DNA from: Primula veris
Taxonomy: Eukaryota; Streptophyta; Magnoliopsida; Ericales; Primulaceae
Length of the DNA: 64,000 nucleotides
Direction: 5' to 3'
Assembly (NCBI GenBank): GCA_963682055.1
Contig: OY821749.1
Span: forward strand, 20,224,631 to 20,288,630
Shown: positions 20,280-29,742 of the stretch, one piece after another
How the letters are laid out: each line of letters opens with the position of its first letter
How positions within the stretch are numbered: position 1 is the stretch's first letter
The notes under the pieces: model-generated
Told to the model about the DNA's origin: nothing
What the model saw: the letters and a program-made list of their open reading frames with translations, nothing else
Database searches by the model: none
Program-made: the position numbers and the translations under genes

Positions 20280-22764
20280 TCAAGGTTCCACCTGAGGAGA
20301 TGCAGGTGGGGGAGTAACAGTAGCATCAGGTCGAGGAGTGGACGTGGCTGACGTAAAATTAGGACGGAGCGCTGTTGAAATTGTCTGCCCCGGTAGCCGG
20401 GGAAGCTCCTCTTCACGAAGATTCGCCCAGTATAAGGGTTTCGGCGGTGCACCCTACGGACAGGGATACACCAACTCCGACCACGCCCTATCCGACACAG
20501 GAACATTCGCGAAATTGAGCGCCCGCACATGAGCGCAATAGACGGAGAAATTAGCCATCATTGCTAACCTTGTCCGCTTCTCCGCCTGTGCCGTTTTCAG
20601 AGCGGCCACCTTAGTCTTTTCGGCTTCCACATCCTCCGCCAGCAGCAAGTTCTCCTCCCCTAGTTGGTCATACTTAACGACCAGGCTCTCTTTTTCTGCC
20701 ATCAATTTACCAACATCCTCGGTCACGTGCAGAAAGTCCGTAGACAGCTTGTCATAATTATCGCCCAGGATTTTATTTTCGGCGACCAGTTTCTCTTTCT
20801 CGACCTCGAAAGCCGCAAGCAGATCCTTTATCTTCTGATCGTTCTCCTCGACTATGGCTTTCTTTTCGGCCAGCAGCTCCTCTTTCTCAGCCTCGAGCGC
20901 CTTCCACTGATCCCTCAGAACAATGGAACCCAAGAAAGCCTGTCATCAAAAACAAAAATAGACATGCAACATTAAAAAAAAAAAAAAAAAAAAAAAATTA
21001 CCCGGAGCGCATCACTGCCGGCTTGCTCAATTAACGCCGATAGCGGACGAGCAGCAATTTCCTCGGCATCCTTGAAGACTAGGGGCTTCAGCGCCGTATA
21101 CCCCATCCTTAAAGCTTGGGGCTGCTCCAGCAATTTCCCCTTACACCGACCAATGTAACGGGTCATCGCGACCTCGTCCACCAACACCTTCTCGGGTCCG
21201 TCGAGAGCCTCATCCTCGACACCCGTCACAACATCCACGACACTCTCCTTGCCGACCTCCATTTCCACCCCCACGTCCTCCTCCAAATGATCAATCTCAG
21301 GGGCCCTATGCTCGATCTCTTTCTCAGTACGGATGGGCGAGCAAACGGGCAGATCTATCGGATCCTCGCTAGGGATAGGTGAGATGACAGGCAAGGTCAT
21401 CGTACCCTCTCCCATGTTAGTCAAGAGGTTCATATGTCCGAATACATCGTCGATCGACCCCTGAAACACAATAATGCCCATAGACCGGGCAATAGCGAGG
21501 GTAACCAATGGAGAAGTCAGTAGCTGAAACCAGATGACTAATAAAACAAAGCACTAGAGAACAAAACGACAACAATCAAAAGACAAGAAAATCAAAATAC
21601 ATATACACATACATCGCCCGGCGCAGAGACATCCTCGGTGGTATCCCCTTGGGAAGCAGCACACACCCCCTCGCCCGAGCCAACGTTAGCAACTTCCTCG
21701 GTAACCGATGTATCGGTTCCCCTAGCCCTCTTCGTCGTTTCAACGACAGGGTCAGATGCACGACGCTTAGAACGAACGGCTTTTTTCCCAAGCCGAGCAG
21801 CACTTCGAGCCCGGACCACCTTCAAGAATTCCTCCTCGGGCTCTTTGGGGATCTCGGGTGCAGGATTCCCCTTGGTCACCGACCCCATAGGGTAACCGAG
21901 CAGCATGGGAGCAGTACGACTCGCAGGATCCGGCATAGGTCCAGGCCCCCACAATTTCTAAAGAGCTAACAGAGCCTCTACATTGGGAGCGCCGAGGTCT
22001 GGCATAGTGGGAGCATTGGTAGCCGGTCCAGGAATCTGGTGTCCCGCACAACCCCATGCACCGGACGCAATTAAAATACCAAGATTACGCTCTTTGTTGG
22101 TATCCGGCAAACCGATAACGAGCCGGCAAAAGGCACGCAGAGTCTTCAAATACGAGCTGCGACGCTCAAAGCTCAAACTATAGACTCCAAAGACGTCCTT
22201 CAGTTCAATCGGTATTCCGGACAACTCCGATAGCCTTTGGATACCATTCAGAGTACGGTAACCATTTAGGGACAGTTGGGCCGGAGCAATCTGGACGGCC
22301 TCAAAGAACGAAGCCACCCAGTTTGTAAAAGGCAGTCGAAGACCCCCAGTGAAGAATGCCGAAGAGCGCACAGCTACCTCGCCGGCAGGAACAAATCCCA
22401 GCACCTCCTCGTCAGAAATAGGAAGCCGAATGTGTATGTTGTCAGTTATTCCGGCAAGCTCCTTAAAATCCTTTTCTACGAATGTGCCAACTTGGGCCAC
22501 ACTTTGGGTCAGAATTTCCTATCCAAACATCATCAAAAGTCCATCAATATACTAACCAAATACACAAACAAGAACCACATCAATATAACGAGCGCCACCC
22601 CCCCCCCCACTCACATTAACCAGATACATAAGAATCATCAGACATATATAGACAACCTGAACCATATACCAACGCCACATCTATGACCACAACGACAAAT
22701 CAAATACAACTCCTAAAAAAAAAAAGGGAAGGGGGGAGAACGAAAAATCACTTACAGTAATCAT
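20280..22764 (-). CDS. Antisense gene A: Transposase_28-like domain plus coiled coil, four exons
   Basis: Proposed exons on the minus strand are 22764-22756 (ATG plus two codons, donor GTAAG), 22518-21613 (donor GTATGT), 21523-21002 (acceptor TTTCAG) and 20939-20280. Every junction is phase 0 with GT-AG ends, total 699 codons. Residues about 40-115 match the pattern of PF04195 (Transposase_28, 'putative gypsy type transposon'): an FF.GGLRLPF stretch followed by F...AQLSLNGYR. The middle is basic and low-complexity, exon 4 is a strong coiled coil of E/K/L heptads, and the tail is proline-rich. Two in-frame TAG codons (21958-21960 and 20454-20456) break it. Extra antisense frames are known in Tat elements; their role is unknown. 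The last exon may instead splice at 20292 into 20072-19479. Confidence 0.6.
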
Positions 22765-23468
22765 TATGAGCAAGCAAGCGAGAACAGCAGCAAGTCTTTC
22801 AACAATACCACGAAACCCTAGATCGAGCGGCCGAACGCTTTTTTTTTTGGCGGGAAGAATATATTTTAGAGAGAAAGACAGATATTTTCTTCAGCGAATT
22901 TTGTGATACAAACAACAGGGCTTACTTGGCACAGTAAAAAGGAGTGGAGTTACAAAAAGAATAAAATAATAACCGTCCTTTCGTGTGACAGAGGTTTACC
23001 TTTTTTCCAACCATACAAAAGTCAACAACCGCTGCTATTTGTGACATATAAACGCTCCAGATTTTGCCACGTCAAAGCATATCCCACTACCCAAGGCAGT
23101 TCACATCATTACACCTAAATAAACGGCCAGTGGACCCTACCACGAAAAGCTTCCCACGTACGCTACCAATATTATCACACCGAGAATGTCCCCCGATAAA
23201 GTTCCTCGACCCCCAACCATTTCTTACCCAAAGGGCCTACCGAACAAGGTCGACGAAGACCGTTCCTAGCCTGACGACATGACGCGTCAAGTCTAACAAC
23301 GCTCTCCGGGGGGATAACCGGGCACATTGTTCGGTATATACTAGAAAAACATCAAATAAAATAGAATAGACAGAATCAAGTGCAAGACAAGTTTTATTCT
23401 TCCACAAAGGGGGAAAACACAAACAATACAACAGAAAAAGAAAATTTTTACAAGAAAATACACCCATC
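22765..23468. other. Antisense gene A leader and spacer
   Basis: Upstream of gene A's ATG on the minus strand lie a short leader with CTAGGGTTT and the AT-rich TCTAAAATATATTC near 22860-22875, a weak TATA-like candidate. The rest up to gene B shows nothing further. A run of about ten C residues occurs near 22600 inside intron 1. Confidence 0.35.
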
Positions 23469-23832
23469 CTACTTTTTCGAACTATCCCCCATATCAACAT
23501 CCTTCTTCGCCAAAAGTTCCTTCAGACGCTCCTTCTCCCTAATCAAACGAGAAATCGCCATCTCAGCCTGTTTCAAGGAGTAAGACTGAGACGCGCATTT
23601 TTGCTCGGCCTTGAAACGAGCAGTGCCCTCTTCGTCCCAATATTGTTTAAACCTCCTCACTTCAGTCCGAGCACACATGAGATCATGTTTCAGCCATGAC
23701 ATCTCAATTTTTTTTTAGTTGAAGAGGAGTCAAATCCTCCTTCCCAAAACCAGGGGGACGAGGTAGCAAAAAAGTAGGCTCCTCTTCCATAAGGACTTTC
23801 TTTTTGGAGGCGGACCTAGTGATGGGAGCCAT
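23469..23832 (-). pseudogene. Antisense gene B: small coiled-coil protein, frameshifted
   Basis: ATG at 23832 opens a basic N-terminus (MAPITRSASKKK) followed by a proline-rich stretch. The frame then breaks at a run of nine A on the minus strand (about 23707-23715). In the frame reached by one fewer base it continues as 23702-23469, a charged helical region (A.M.ISRLIREKERLKELL) ending in DSSKK. Length would be about 120 residues. It has a TATA box 87-93 bp upstream of the ATG. Size, composition, short serine/lysine tail and orientation match genes C-F, so it is read as a broken member of the same set. The single-base slip in a homopolymer could also be a sequencing error. Confidence 0.55.
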
Positions 23833-23918
23833 CTTAAACAAAAGTAAGATAGAAGAAACAAATTATAAAACAAGAGAGAGAGGTAGAAATTGGTAATGAG
23901 ATACAGGCAATAGGGAGC

Positions 23919-23925
23919 ATTTATA
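23919..23925 (-). promoter_or_regulatory. TATA box of antisense gene B
   Basis: TATAAAT on the minus strand within CTCTATAAATGCTCC, about 90 bp before the ATG at 23832. Confidence 0.5.
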
Positions 23926-24068
23926 GAGAATCAAAAGGCACAAAGTACGAAGCGTTACAATGGTTCACAAGACAGGCACGAGGTACGAGAAGATACAACT
24001 GATTCATCAAATACAGAAAACAAAACACAAATTGAAAAAGGGGAAATACATAAGAAAACCAGCCCAAT

Positions 24069-24548
24069 CTAAGGATCAATGGGTGGAAAAATCGAACTGC
24101 CAGACCGAGAGAAGGCAGAACGAGCTGAACAACTCAACCGAGCTTGGTAGGAATCATTCATGGCGACCAAATTGTCATTCTCCGAGGAGAGCTCGTTGTT
24201 CTCTGTGGTAAGAGCCCTGACGCGTTCCTCAAGCCGAGCATTCTTTACCATTATGCTAGCAAGGCCTTGAGGAGAGTTATCAAAATCATCTTGAGCATGG
24301 TCCCAAATCTCCTCGGCATCATACCAGGAGTTGGCCATATGATTTCTCTGTGACAACAAGTGATCGAGCTGACGACTCAGTGCCGAAATCTTGGTCCATT
24401 TCACCGTCTCTTCGGGATGAGAGCCGAACAAGCTCAAGGCCAAAACGCCATACTCTTTCTCAAGCCTTGCCATCCGACTGCGGACCCGAGATACCTCAGA
24501 GTCTAAGCCCTTCATCTGAGCATGATATCTCGCCACAGGTCTAGACAT
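24069..24548 (-). CDS. Antisense gene C: small coiled-coil protein
   Basis: Intact 159-codon frame from a real ATG (MSRPVARYHAQ) to the stop at 24069. Two helical coiled-coil segments are visible: residues about 10-35 (VSRVRSRMARLEKEY) and about 105-135 (ARLEERVRALTTENNEL). They are separated by a region with WYDAEEIWDHAQDD. The end is serine-rich, then hydrophobic. No known domain is recognised. It lies on the strand opposite to gag-pol with its own TATA box about 105 bp upstream, and a set of 26-27 bp direct repeats (24691-24760) lies just beyond that. It is one of five similar small antisense genes. Function unknown. Confidence 0.6.
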   Translation of the reverse strand: MSRPVARYHAQMKGLDSEVSRVRSRMARLEKEYGVLALSLFGSHPEETVKWTKISALSRQLDHLLSQRNHMANSWYDAEEIWDHAQDDFDNSPQGLASIMVKNARLEERVRALTTENNELSSENDNLVAMNDSYQARLSCSARSAFSRSGSSIFPPIDP

Positions 24549-24650
24549 TCTGGGAAATTGTTATAGTACGGAAGAAAATGAGGGGCTAAGGGAGAAATAA
24601 GAAATAGAAGAAAAATGAGAGATGATAAACTACTAAAGAAAAGAGAAGTA

Positions 24651-24656
24651 CTTATA
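24651..24656 (-). promoter_or_regulatory. TATA box of antisense gene C
   Basis: TATAAG within GCTCTATAAGTACTTC on the minus strand, about 105 bp before the ATG at 24548. Confidence 0.45.
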
Positions 24657-24690
24657 GAGCGAAGACAGCACGATCTTTCCTGACATGCTT

Positions 24691-24760
24691 GGGAGCATGC
24701 ATATTCCTGACCTACTAGGAGCATGCATATTCCTGACCTACTAGGGAGCATGCACCTATA
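24691..24760. repeat. 26-27 bp direct repeats upstream of gene C
   Basis: Two full units of GGGAGCATGCATATTCCTGA... and a third partial unit. Each holds the palindrome GCATGC (a legumin-box/RY-like core, CATGCAT). Located 35-100 bp upstream of gene C's TATA box, they could be promoter elements; this is an inference. Confidence 0.55.
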
Positions 24761-24940
24761 TTCGACAGTGATGGGGACATCTACTGACATCTGATACAAC
24801 AGTACAGAAGGAAATAAAAACGAGATATTCAAAGATCTAGCTTCCCGACAAACAACAAACCACAGGTGCAATATAAAAAGAAGTGTAAAAATAAAGGGGC
24901 AAAAATACTTTTCATTAATAAAGATGGGATATATCATTGT

Positions 24941-25070
24941 TCATTACATCCGAAAAGAAATCTATTACATCCGAAAAGAAAGTCTATTACATCCGAAAAG
25001 GAAATCTATTACATCCGAAAAGAAAATCTGTTGCATCCGAGATAAAGATCTATTACATCCGAGAAGAGCT
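24941..25070. repeat. 21-bp tandem repeat
   Basis: Six copies of a unit reading TCTATTACATCCGAAAAGAAA, with the fifth and sixth diverged. It lies between antisense genes C and D. Confidence 0.7.
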
Positions 25071-25114
25071 AGTACAGAAGATCAGGCAAAGGATCAACTA
25101 TATCAGCTGACCAA

Positions 25115-25613
25115 GTGAGCAGGAGACGCCAAAAAGAAAAAGTAAGAAGAAAGAGAAAGGAAAAACAAGAAGAGGAAAAGAAGAAGAGTGCAAGAAAAGA
25201 AGAAGTGATAAGAAAGAAGAGTCGAAAAGAAAAATGACAAAAACCCTAGATGTAACACAAAACCCTTAGGATCATAGGGTTGATTGTTACATCATAGTGG
25301 TGCAAAAAAGAAGAAAAAGAAAAAGAGTGATGGGAGAGAAGATGAAGAAAAAGAAAGAGGAGGCACAGAAGAAAAACAGAGAAGAAGAAGATAAAGAAAT
25401 GAAGAAAACAGACAAATAAAAAGGAAGTCAATGAAAAAAAAAAGAAAGGGAAAAAGAAAAGAATGAAAAGTAGAGAGAACAGAGTATAAAAAAAAAAAAA
25501 AAAAAAGAGCAAGAGGAAGAAATGAGGGAAACTGAGAAATAAAAAGAAGAAAAAGAAAGAGATGGGAAAAGATGGGAAAAAGCAGAGAAAAATAAAAAAA
25601 AGAAGGGGGAAGG
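25115..25613. repeat. About 500-bp purine-only-like tract
   Basis: Almost entirely A and G on the + strand (AAGAAGA-, AAAGAGA-type words). The long minus-strand frames here are phenylalanine/leucine/serine runs caused by this composition and are not genes. A few short pyrimidine breaks occur near 25240-25300. Confidence 0.7.
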
Positions 25614-25907
25614 TTAGGGGGAAGTCGATCGGTATCGGTGAGAGGGCCCGGCAGAGACATCCCTGTCCCTCAGTGTCGGGTTCCCCCTTAGCATCTCATT
25701 CTCTTCGACTAGAGCCTGACAAGCACGTCAGCAATAAGCCAGTTCGGATCTTAGCCAAGTTAATTCCCGAACCATCTCGGTATGGTGATAACGCATCACC
25801 TTCAATTCCTCCTCGGCATCCCTCAACAGCCTTTGTACATGGCTATAGGAGGCTTCAAAAGCCTCCACTTGCACAGCTAATGCTGATTGGGTGAAAGGAC
25901 CAGACAT
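25614..25907 (-). pseudogene. Antisense gene D: small coiled-coil protein with internal stop
   Basis: ATG at 25907 (MSGPFTQSALAVQVEAFEAS) begins a helical, heptad-patterned protein (RLLRDAEEELKVMR). TGA at 25728-25730 interrupts it at codon 60. The same frame then stays open with matching coiled-coil character (ALVEENEML) to TAA at 25614-25616. The intact product would be about 97 residues. A TATA box lies about 90 bp upstream. No recognised domain. It is part of the antisense set, between gene C and the paralogous pair E/F. Confidence 0.55.
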
Positions 25908-25992
25908 CTTAGTGAAATTATAAGATGAGGGTCTGTATATGGGGGAAAATAATATGATGAGGATTGTGGATGTAACCATGCTATAAGCAGGT

Positions 25993-25999
25993 ATTTATA
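25993..25999 (-). promoter_or_regulatory. TATA box of antisense gene D
   Basis: TATAAAT within TCTATAAATACCTGC on the minus strand, about 90 bp before the ATG at 25907. Confidence 0.5.
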
Positions 26000-26506
26000 G
26001 ATCAATTAGATGAGGGCTGATATTGAGAGTCGCAACCGTTCGCCAATGGGTACTAAGAAGCGACGGCAATTAAAAGATGTGTCTGTTCAAGAAAAAATGT
26101 TTGGATTCCCAAAAGGTTCTAAAAAAGCGTGAGTAATTAAAAAGCCACTCTTGTTCACAAAACGCTTGGATTCTTACCAATATTTAAAGGGGGTAAGTAA
26201 TAATGGCATCGAAACACGCATCATTTTTGGGGAAAGGCAGCAGTTCAAATAAATATCTAAGATCTTTTGCACAAGGCTCAAGAAATCCTATTGGTCCCCA
26301 GATATAAAGAATAAGAAGGTCCAATGGATAAGGTCAAACGCTAGGCCCAAGAAAAAGCATTGATGAGGCCACAAGCGTGCGCAGTCATAAGAAATTGCAT
26401 TGGAAAAGTAATTCAGATATAAACAAGAGAAATAAGTCTTTATTGATTAATTGATACTTCGTTACAGAAGAAGCAATAAAAGGAAATACAATAAAAAACG
26501 ATAAAA
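26000..26506. other. Spacer between antisense genes D and E
   Basis: No coding sequence is recognised. It would be the upstream region of gene D and the 3' region of gene E. Confidence 0.4.
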
Positions 26507-26845
26507 TCATTTCGTGGAAGGGCCCGCTTCGTCATTTGGCTTCCCCTTCGACCGAGCATACACTTCCTTAAGGGCCAGTTTGTAAGCCCTCTTGGAAGCA
26601 AGTTGCCTATCTCTGGAGGCCTCGAGCTCTTTGATCCGAGCACGAACGCGAATACTGTCGAGCAAAGACCTCTGGTGCTCCTTCTCCAGGGAATCCAATC
26701 GCTCGTCTAGTTCGGCGGCCCGACGAGCTTCCACCGACAGTCGGGCAACCCTCTTCTCGAGATAACGCACCTTCTGAACTTCCTCTTCAAGACGAGCAAC
26801 ATATTCAGGAAGATTGTCACCATAGTTTTCAAGAGGAAAAGCCAT
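26507..26845 (-). CDS. Antisense gene E: small coiled-coil protein
   Basis: Intact 112-residue frame starting MAFPLENYGDNLPEYVARLE at 26845. Nearly the whole protein is a predicted coiled coil with E/R/L heptads. Its C-terminus, KRAYKLALKEVYARSK followed by a short Ser/Pro/Thr/Lys tail, closely matches gene F (KRAYKLAFKELHARSK), so the two are paralogs. The promoter also matches: CCTATAAAAGGGG about 50 bp before the ATG. Other frames extending upstream of the ATG (to 26947) cross the TATA box and are not used here. Function unknown; small size and coiled coil suggest oligomerisation or partner binding, which is only inference. Confidence 0.65.
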   Translation of the reverse strand: MAFPLENYGDNLPEYVARLEEEVQKVRYLEKRVARLSVEARRAAELDERLDSLEKEHQRSLLDSIRVRARIKELEASRDRQLASKRAYKLALKEVYARSKGKPNDEAGPSTK

Positions 26846-26895
26846 TTGTTCGTTAATAAAGAATGAATTGCATAAAGAATACAGGGACAGTCCCC

Positions 26896-26902
26896 TTTTA
26901 TA
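26896..26902 (-). promoter_or_regulatory. TATA box of antisense gene E
   Basis: TATAAAA within CCTATAAAAGGGGACTGTCCC on the minus strand, 51-57 bp before the ATG at 26845. The same core precedes gene F. Confidence 0.6.
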
Positions 26903-27148
26903 GGAAGAAACAAGGAGTAGATCAAAGGTCATCTCGAAGAAATACAACCTCTTGAACTTCCCAAGAGCATTTACGGAAAATTAACCACAGTTCCAAGTCC
27001 AATTAAAGTCATCCAAAAAGATATCAAGAAGATGAACAAACAAGAACAAGAATAGGGAAATATTTTATTAATTTCAAAAACTTCAATTACAACTGAGGAG
27101 AAGACTCCCCATTCAAAAGAAATTACAACAAAAATCACAAAAGACTAA

Positions 27149-27469
27149 TTATTTCGAGGAAGAGCCTTCTTCATCGTCATCCGAACTCGGTTTAGACCGA
27201 GCATGCAACTCCTTGAAGGCAAGCTTATAGGCCCTTTTCGCTGCCTTCTGCTTGGTTAGATTAGCCTCGAGCCTCTTTATATGCTCGTAAGCCCAATCCC
27301 GATCGGTCATCGTCACATGATGATCAGAATCCATGTCAGACAACCTTTTCTTGTAATTTGAAACCTTGTCCACGAGTTTCTTATTCGCGGTACGAGATTT
27401 CTTGATCTCCATTTCTAAATAAGAAATATAATTAAAGGAGCTCTCACCAGTAGAACCAGAGGAAGCCAT
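27149..27469 (-). CDS. Antisense gene F: small coiled-coil protein, paralog of gene E
   Basis: Intact 106-residue frame from ATG at 27469 (MASSGSTGESSFNYISYLEM) to the stop at 27149. After a serine-rich start the body is a charged coiled coil. The end has KRAYKLAFKELHARSK followed by an acidic DDDEE stretch and SSSK. Residues about 70-106 align directly with the end of gene E. A TATA box lies 55-61 bp upstream. The gene starts only about 240 bp from the 3' LTR, so its promoter is separate from, and opposite to, the LTR promoter. No known domain. Confidence 0.65.
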   Translation of the reverse strand: MASSGSTGESSFNYISYLEMEIKKSRTANKKLVDKVSNYKKRLSDMDSDHHVTMTDRDWAYEHIKRLEANLTKQKAAKRAYKLAFKELHARSKPSSDDDEEGSSSK

Positions 27470-27523
27470 TACGCCACGAGCAAATTAGTAGTAAAATGCC
27501 TAATTATGGAGGGGGCACACCCC

Positions 27524-27530
27524 TTTTATA
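27524..27530 (-). promoter_or_regulatory. TATA box of antisense gene F
   Basis: TATAAAA within CCTATAAAAGGGGTGTGCCCC on the minus strand. It shares CCTATAAAAGGGG with the gene E promoter. Confidence 0.6.
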
Positions 27531-27692
27531 GGAGTTTTCCTCGAATAAAGATATTAGGATAGGAAACATTAAATAGACCCCCAGGGAACCGTGATAAGTC
27601 TATTGCGATTCTCTATGAAGTATTGGGAACGACAAGACCGAAGTAATATCCTCGACAGACCAAACATGACTCCCCCGACATAGAAACCACGC

Positions 27693-27712
27693 CGAGGAAG
27701 TCAGGGAGCACT
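27693..27712 (+). other. Polypurine tract candidate
   Basis: A purine-rich stretch (CGAGGAAGTCAGGGAGCACT) lies directly before the 3' LTR where the plus-strand primer is expected. It is interrupted by pyrimidines, so the exact primer is uncertain. Confidence 0.4.
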
Positions 27713-28280
27713 TGATAGAACATAAAAATTAGACCCGAATATTCTATTCGGATAATAATCAACCCACTTTATAAATGGGTATCCAACGCTTAAATGGGTC
27801 ATCTCATGCTTTTTATAGGAAATAAGGTATTGCTATCAAAAGCCCAAGCCCAATCAAATGGGGACCCATGTCTGAAAAACCCCTGGGATGAAGACATTTG
27901 TCAACATCCTAGAAGGCATAGTTGCCTATAAATAGTCAACTACCCCTCCTAGAAAAGGACCAGAAAATCTATCCAAAAAATATAGAGAGAAGTTGAGAAA
28001 AGAGAGAAACTAGTCAAGGCTTATTACACCAAGAAATAAACCGAGCAGAGATAAAGCCGAGCACCGAATAAAAGGGGAGAAAGACCAAGAAGATAGATTA
28101 AATAGTCAAATCGAGCACAATTGTAAAATAGAGATAATAATCCGAGCAAGTGTAATAATCCGAATAAGGATAGTAATCCGAGCAATAATAAAGATCAGGA
28201 AGTGTCCATTATATACATTTGATTTACTATTATATTATTGTTGAAAAGCCTAGCGCAACCGACCAAAGTTATGGCTTTAT
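27713..28280 (+). repeat. 3' LTR of the gypsy element
   Basis: Matches 10787-11354 with about nine substitutions by eye and no large gap. It begins TGATAG but ends ...CTTTAT followed by GAGAG, so the terminal CA present in the 5' LTR is missing. TATA box copy at 27927-27935. Confidence 0.9.
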
Positions 28281-29742
28281 GAGAGTATATATATGCCACC
28301 AGCAGTACCCCTTTGCCTGGTAGTTGCAATATATTTTCCTATCAGAAAAACTAAGTAGTTTTATTCAGATGAAATAAAGAAACTGAAACTTTACTGAAAC
28401 TGCACAAGACATCTTCTCAAATGAGAGTTGAATATAACTTATGAAAAAGATTTTATTATTTTTTGTCATTCATTGCAATCATAGTTATAGATAGATGAAT
28501 TCAGTGTCGTCTCCGACATTTTTTAAGCCTAAATTAAATTTAATAAAGAAGTCTTAAATTAAAGTTTTTTTCAATAATGATCATTAATATGACTTTTTAT
28601 TAAACCGTGTTTAAAGTATTTTTTTTAATTATAACTTATTAAATATAATAAATCATTCTAACTATACAGTTTTCATTAATTATGTGTTATTTAACTAGAA
28701 GTGTTGTTATAGTCACCCAAAAATCTTACCCGCTGATTTGGCGTATTAGATGTACCAATCATGTATTAGTTGAAAATTATTTTTCAAAATCACAAACAAA
28801 AAAATTGGTTAATCTCATCTGCCACATCGGCGGATAAGGTTTTTGAATTGAAAATTTGGTAAGAAAAAACATTTTACTAACTAGAATGTTTTTTTTTGAT
28901 ATTTTTACTTTAGATGTGTCTAATGTCATTATATTTATTCCAAAAAATATATGAGTCAACTATGTTATTTCTTTTAAAATGAGGAGCTATTATTAAAAAA
29001 TTTATAAACATTACATTCGCATTTAATTATCTTTTAAAATTAAAGCGTGTTTTAACTGTTAATGTTCACTAGAAGAATGAAATAATTACTGAACGAAAGA
29101 GAAATAAAATTGCTTGATGTACTCTACTTGTCTAGTGGTGGATGTATAATACTTATAACCGGTAAATATAATACAAACAGTAGAAAATAATATTGATTTT
29201 ATAAGGATCAAAATCTATTACAAAACTGTCACAAATTGACTATCATGTTACAAAACTGTCGCATATTGGCGGTCCTGTCACAAATCCCTCACAATTCCCG
29301 TATCTATTAAACTTATAAAAAAAAAACCGTCACAATTCCCGTAGCTATTTGTATATTTTTTTTATAGTGAAATTTATGTGATATTAATAAATAGGCAATA
29401 ATTTTTCAATAGATGTAATTGAAAAAATTGACACTTGTGGGTCAAAATAATTACTGATTACTAATGAGAGCTACTACTTTCTTATAAAAGTTATACGGTG
29501 CAGACGGGACTGTTGGCATTACCAACATGTAATTGTCCAAATCGTTTGCCAACAAACGGAAAGATATACAAATTCTAACTCAAATCAAAGAGCTAATAAT
29601 TATTTGTCAACAGTGCCGGAACAAAGATTCATGTTATAGGAGAGACTGAAGTTCATGTGGACATTATTTCGGAGGCGTGAAAGGTTGTAGTCATCAATTT
29701 GTTTTAAAACTACATGGTAAATAATGCCTTTTTTTAAGATAT
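28281..29742. other. Intergenic DNA
   Basis: No gene seen. A short locally repeated motif, TTACAAAACTGTC / CACAATTCCCGTA, occurs at 29215-29350. Confidence 0.5.

Larger units (their letters stand above)
10787..28280 (+). mobile_element. Ty3/gypsy LTR retrotransposon, Tat/Retand-like, about 17.5 kb
   Basis: Near-identical LTRs bound the element, with a primer-binding site two bases after the 5' LTR. The order gag, protease, reverse transcriptase, RNase H, second archaeal-type RNase H and integrase is that of the Tat lineage (Retand/Ogre/TatV relatives), which is also known for long internal regions, tandem repeats after pol and extra antisense frames. All three are present here. Coding strand and LTR direction are rightwards. 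The two LTRs differ at about nine positions by eye, which suggests a fairly recent insertion, yet gag-pol has three stop codons. No clean target-site duplication is seen: the 5 bp before the element are GAGCA, and GAGAG follows it. Confidence 0.9.

Noticed and set aside
19606..22183. Plus-strand ORFs opposite antisense gene A
   Set aside because: Shadows of the minus-strand exons, which have splice sites and recognisable composition.
25246..25660. Minus-strand open frames rich in Phe, Leu and Ser
   Set aside because: Produced by the polypurine tract; no domain, no codon structure.
26707..26947. N-terminal extension of gene E upstream of 26845
   Set aside because: It crosses the TATA box and leader; the ATG at 26845 gives a start matching the promoter spacing of gene F.
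10782..28285. GAGCA/GAGAG as a 5-bp target-site duplication
   Set aside because: Only three of five bases agree and the right LTR end is incomplete, so it cannot be claimed.
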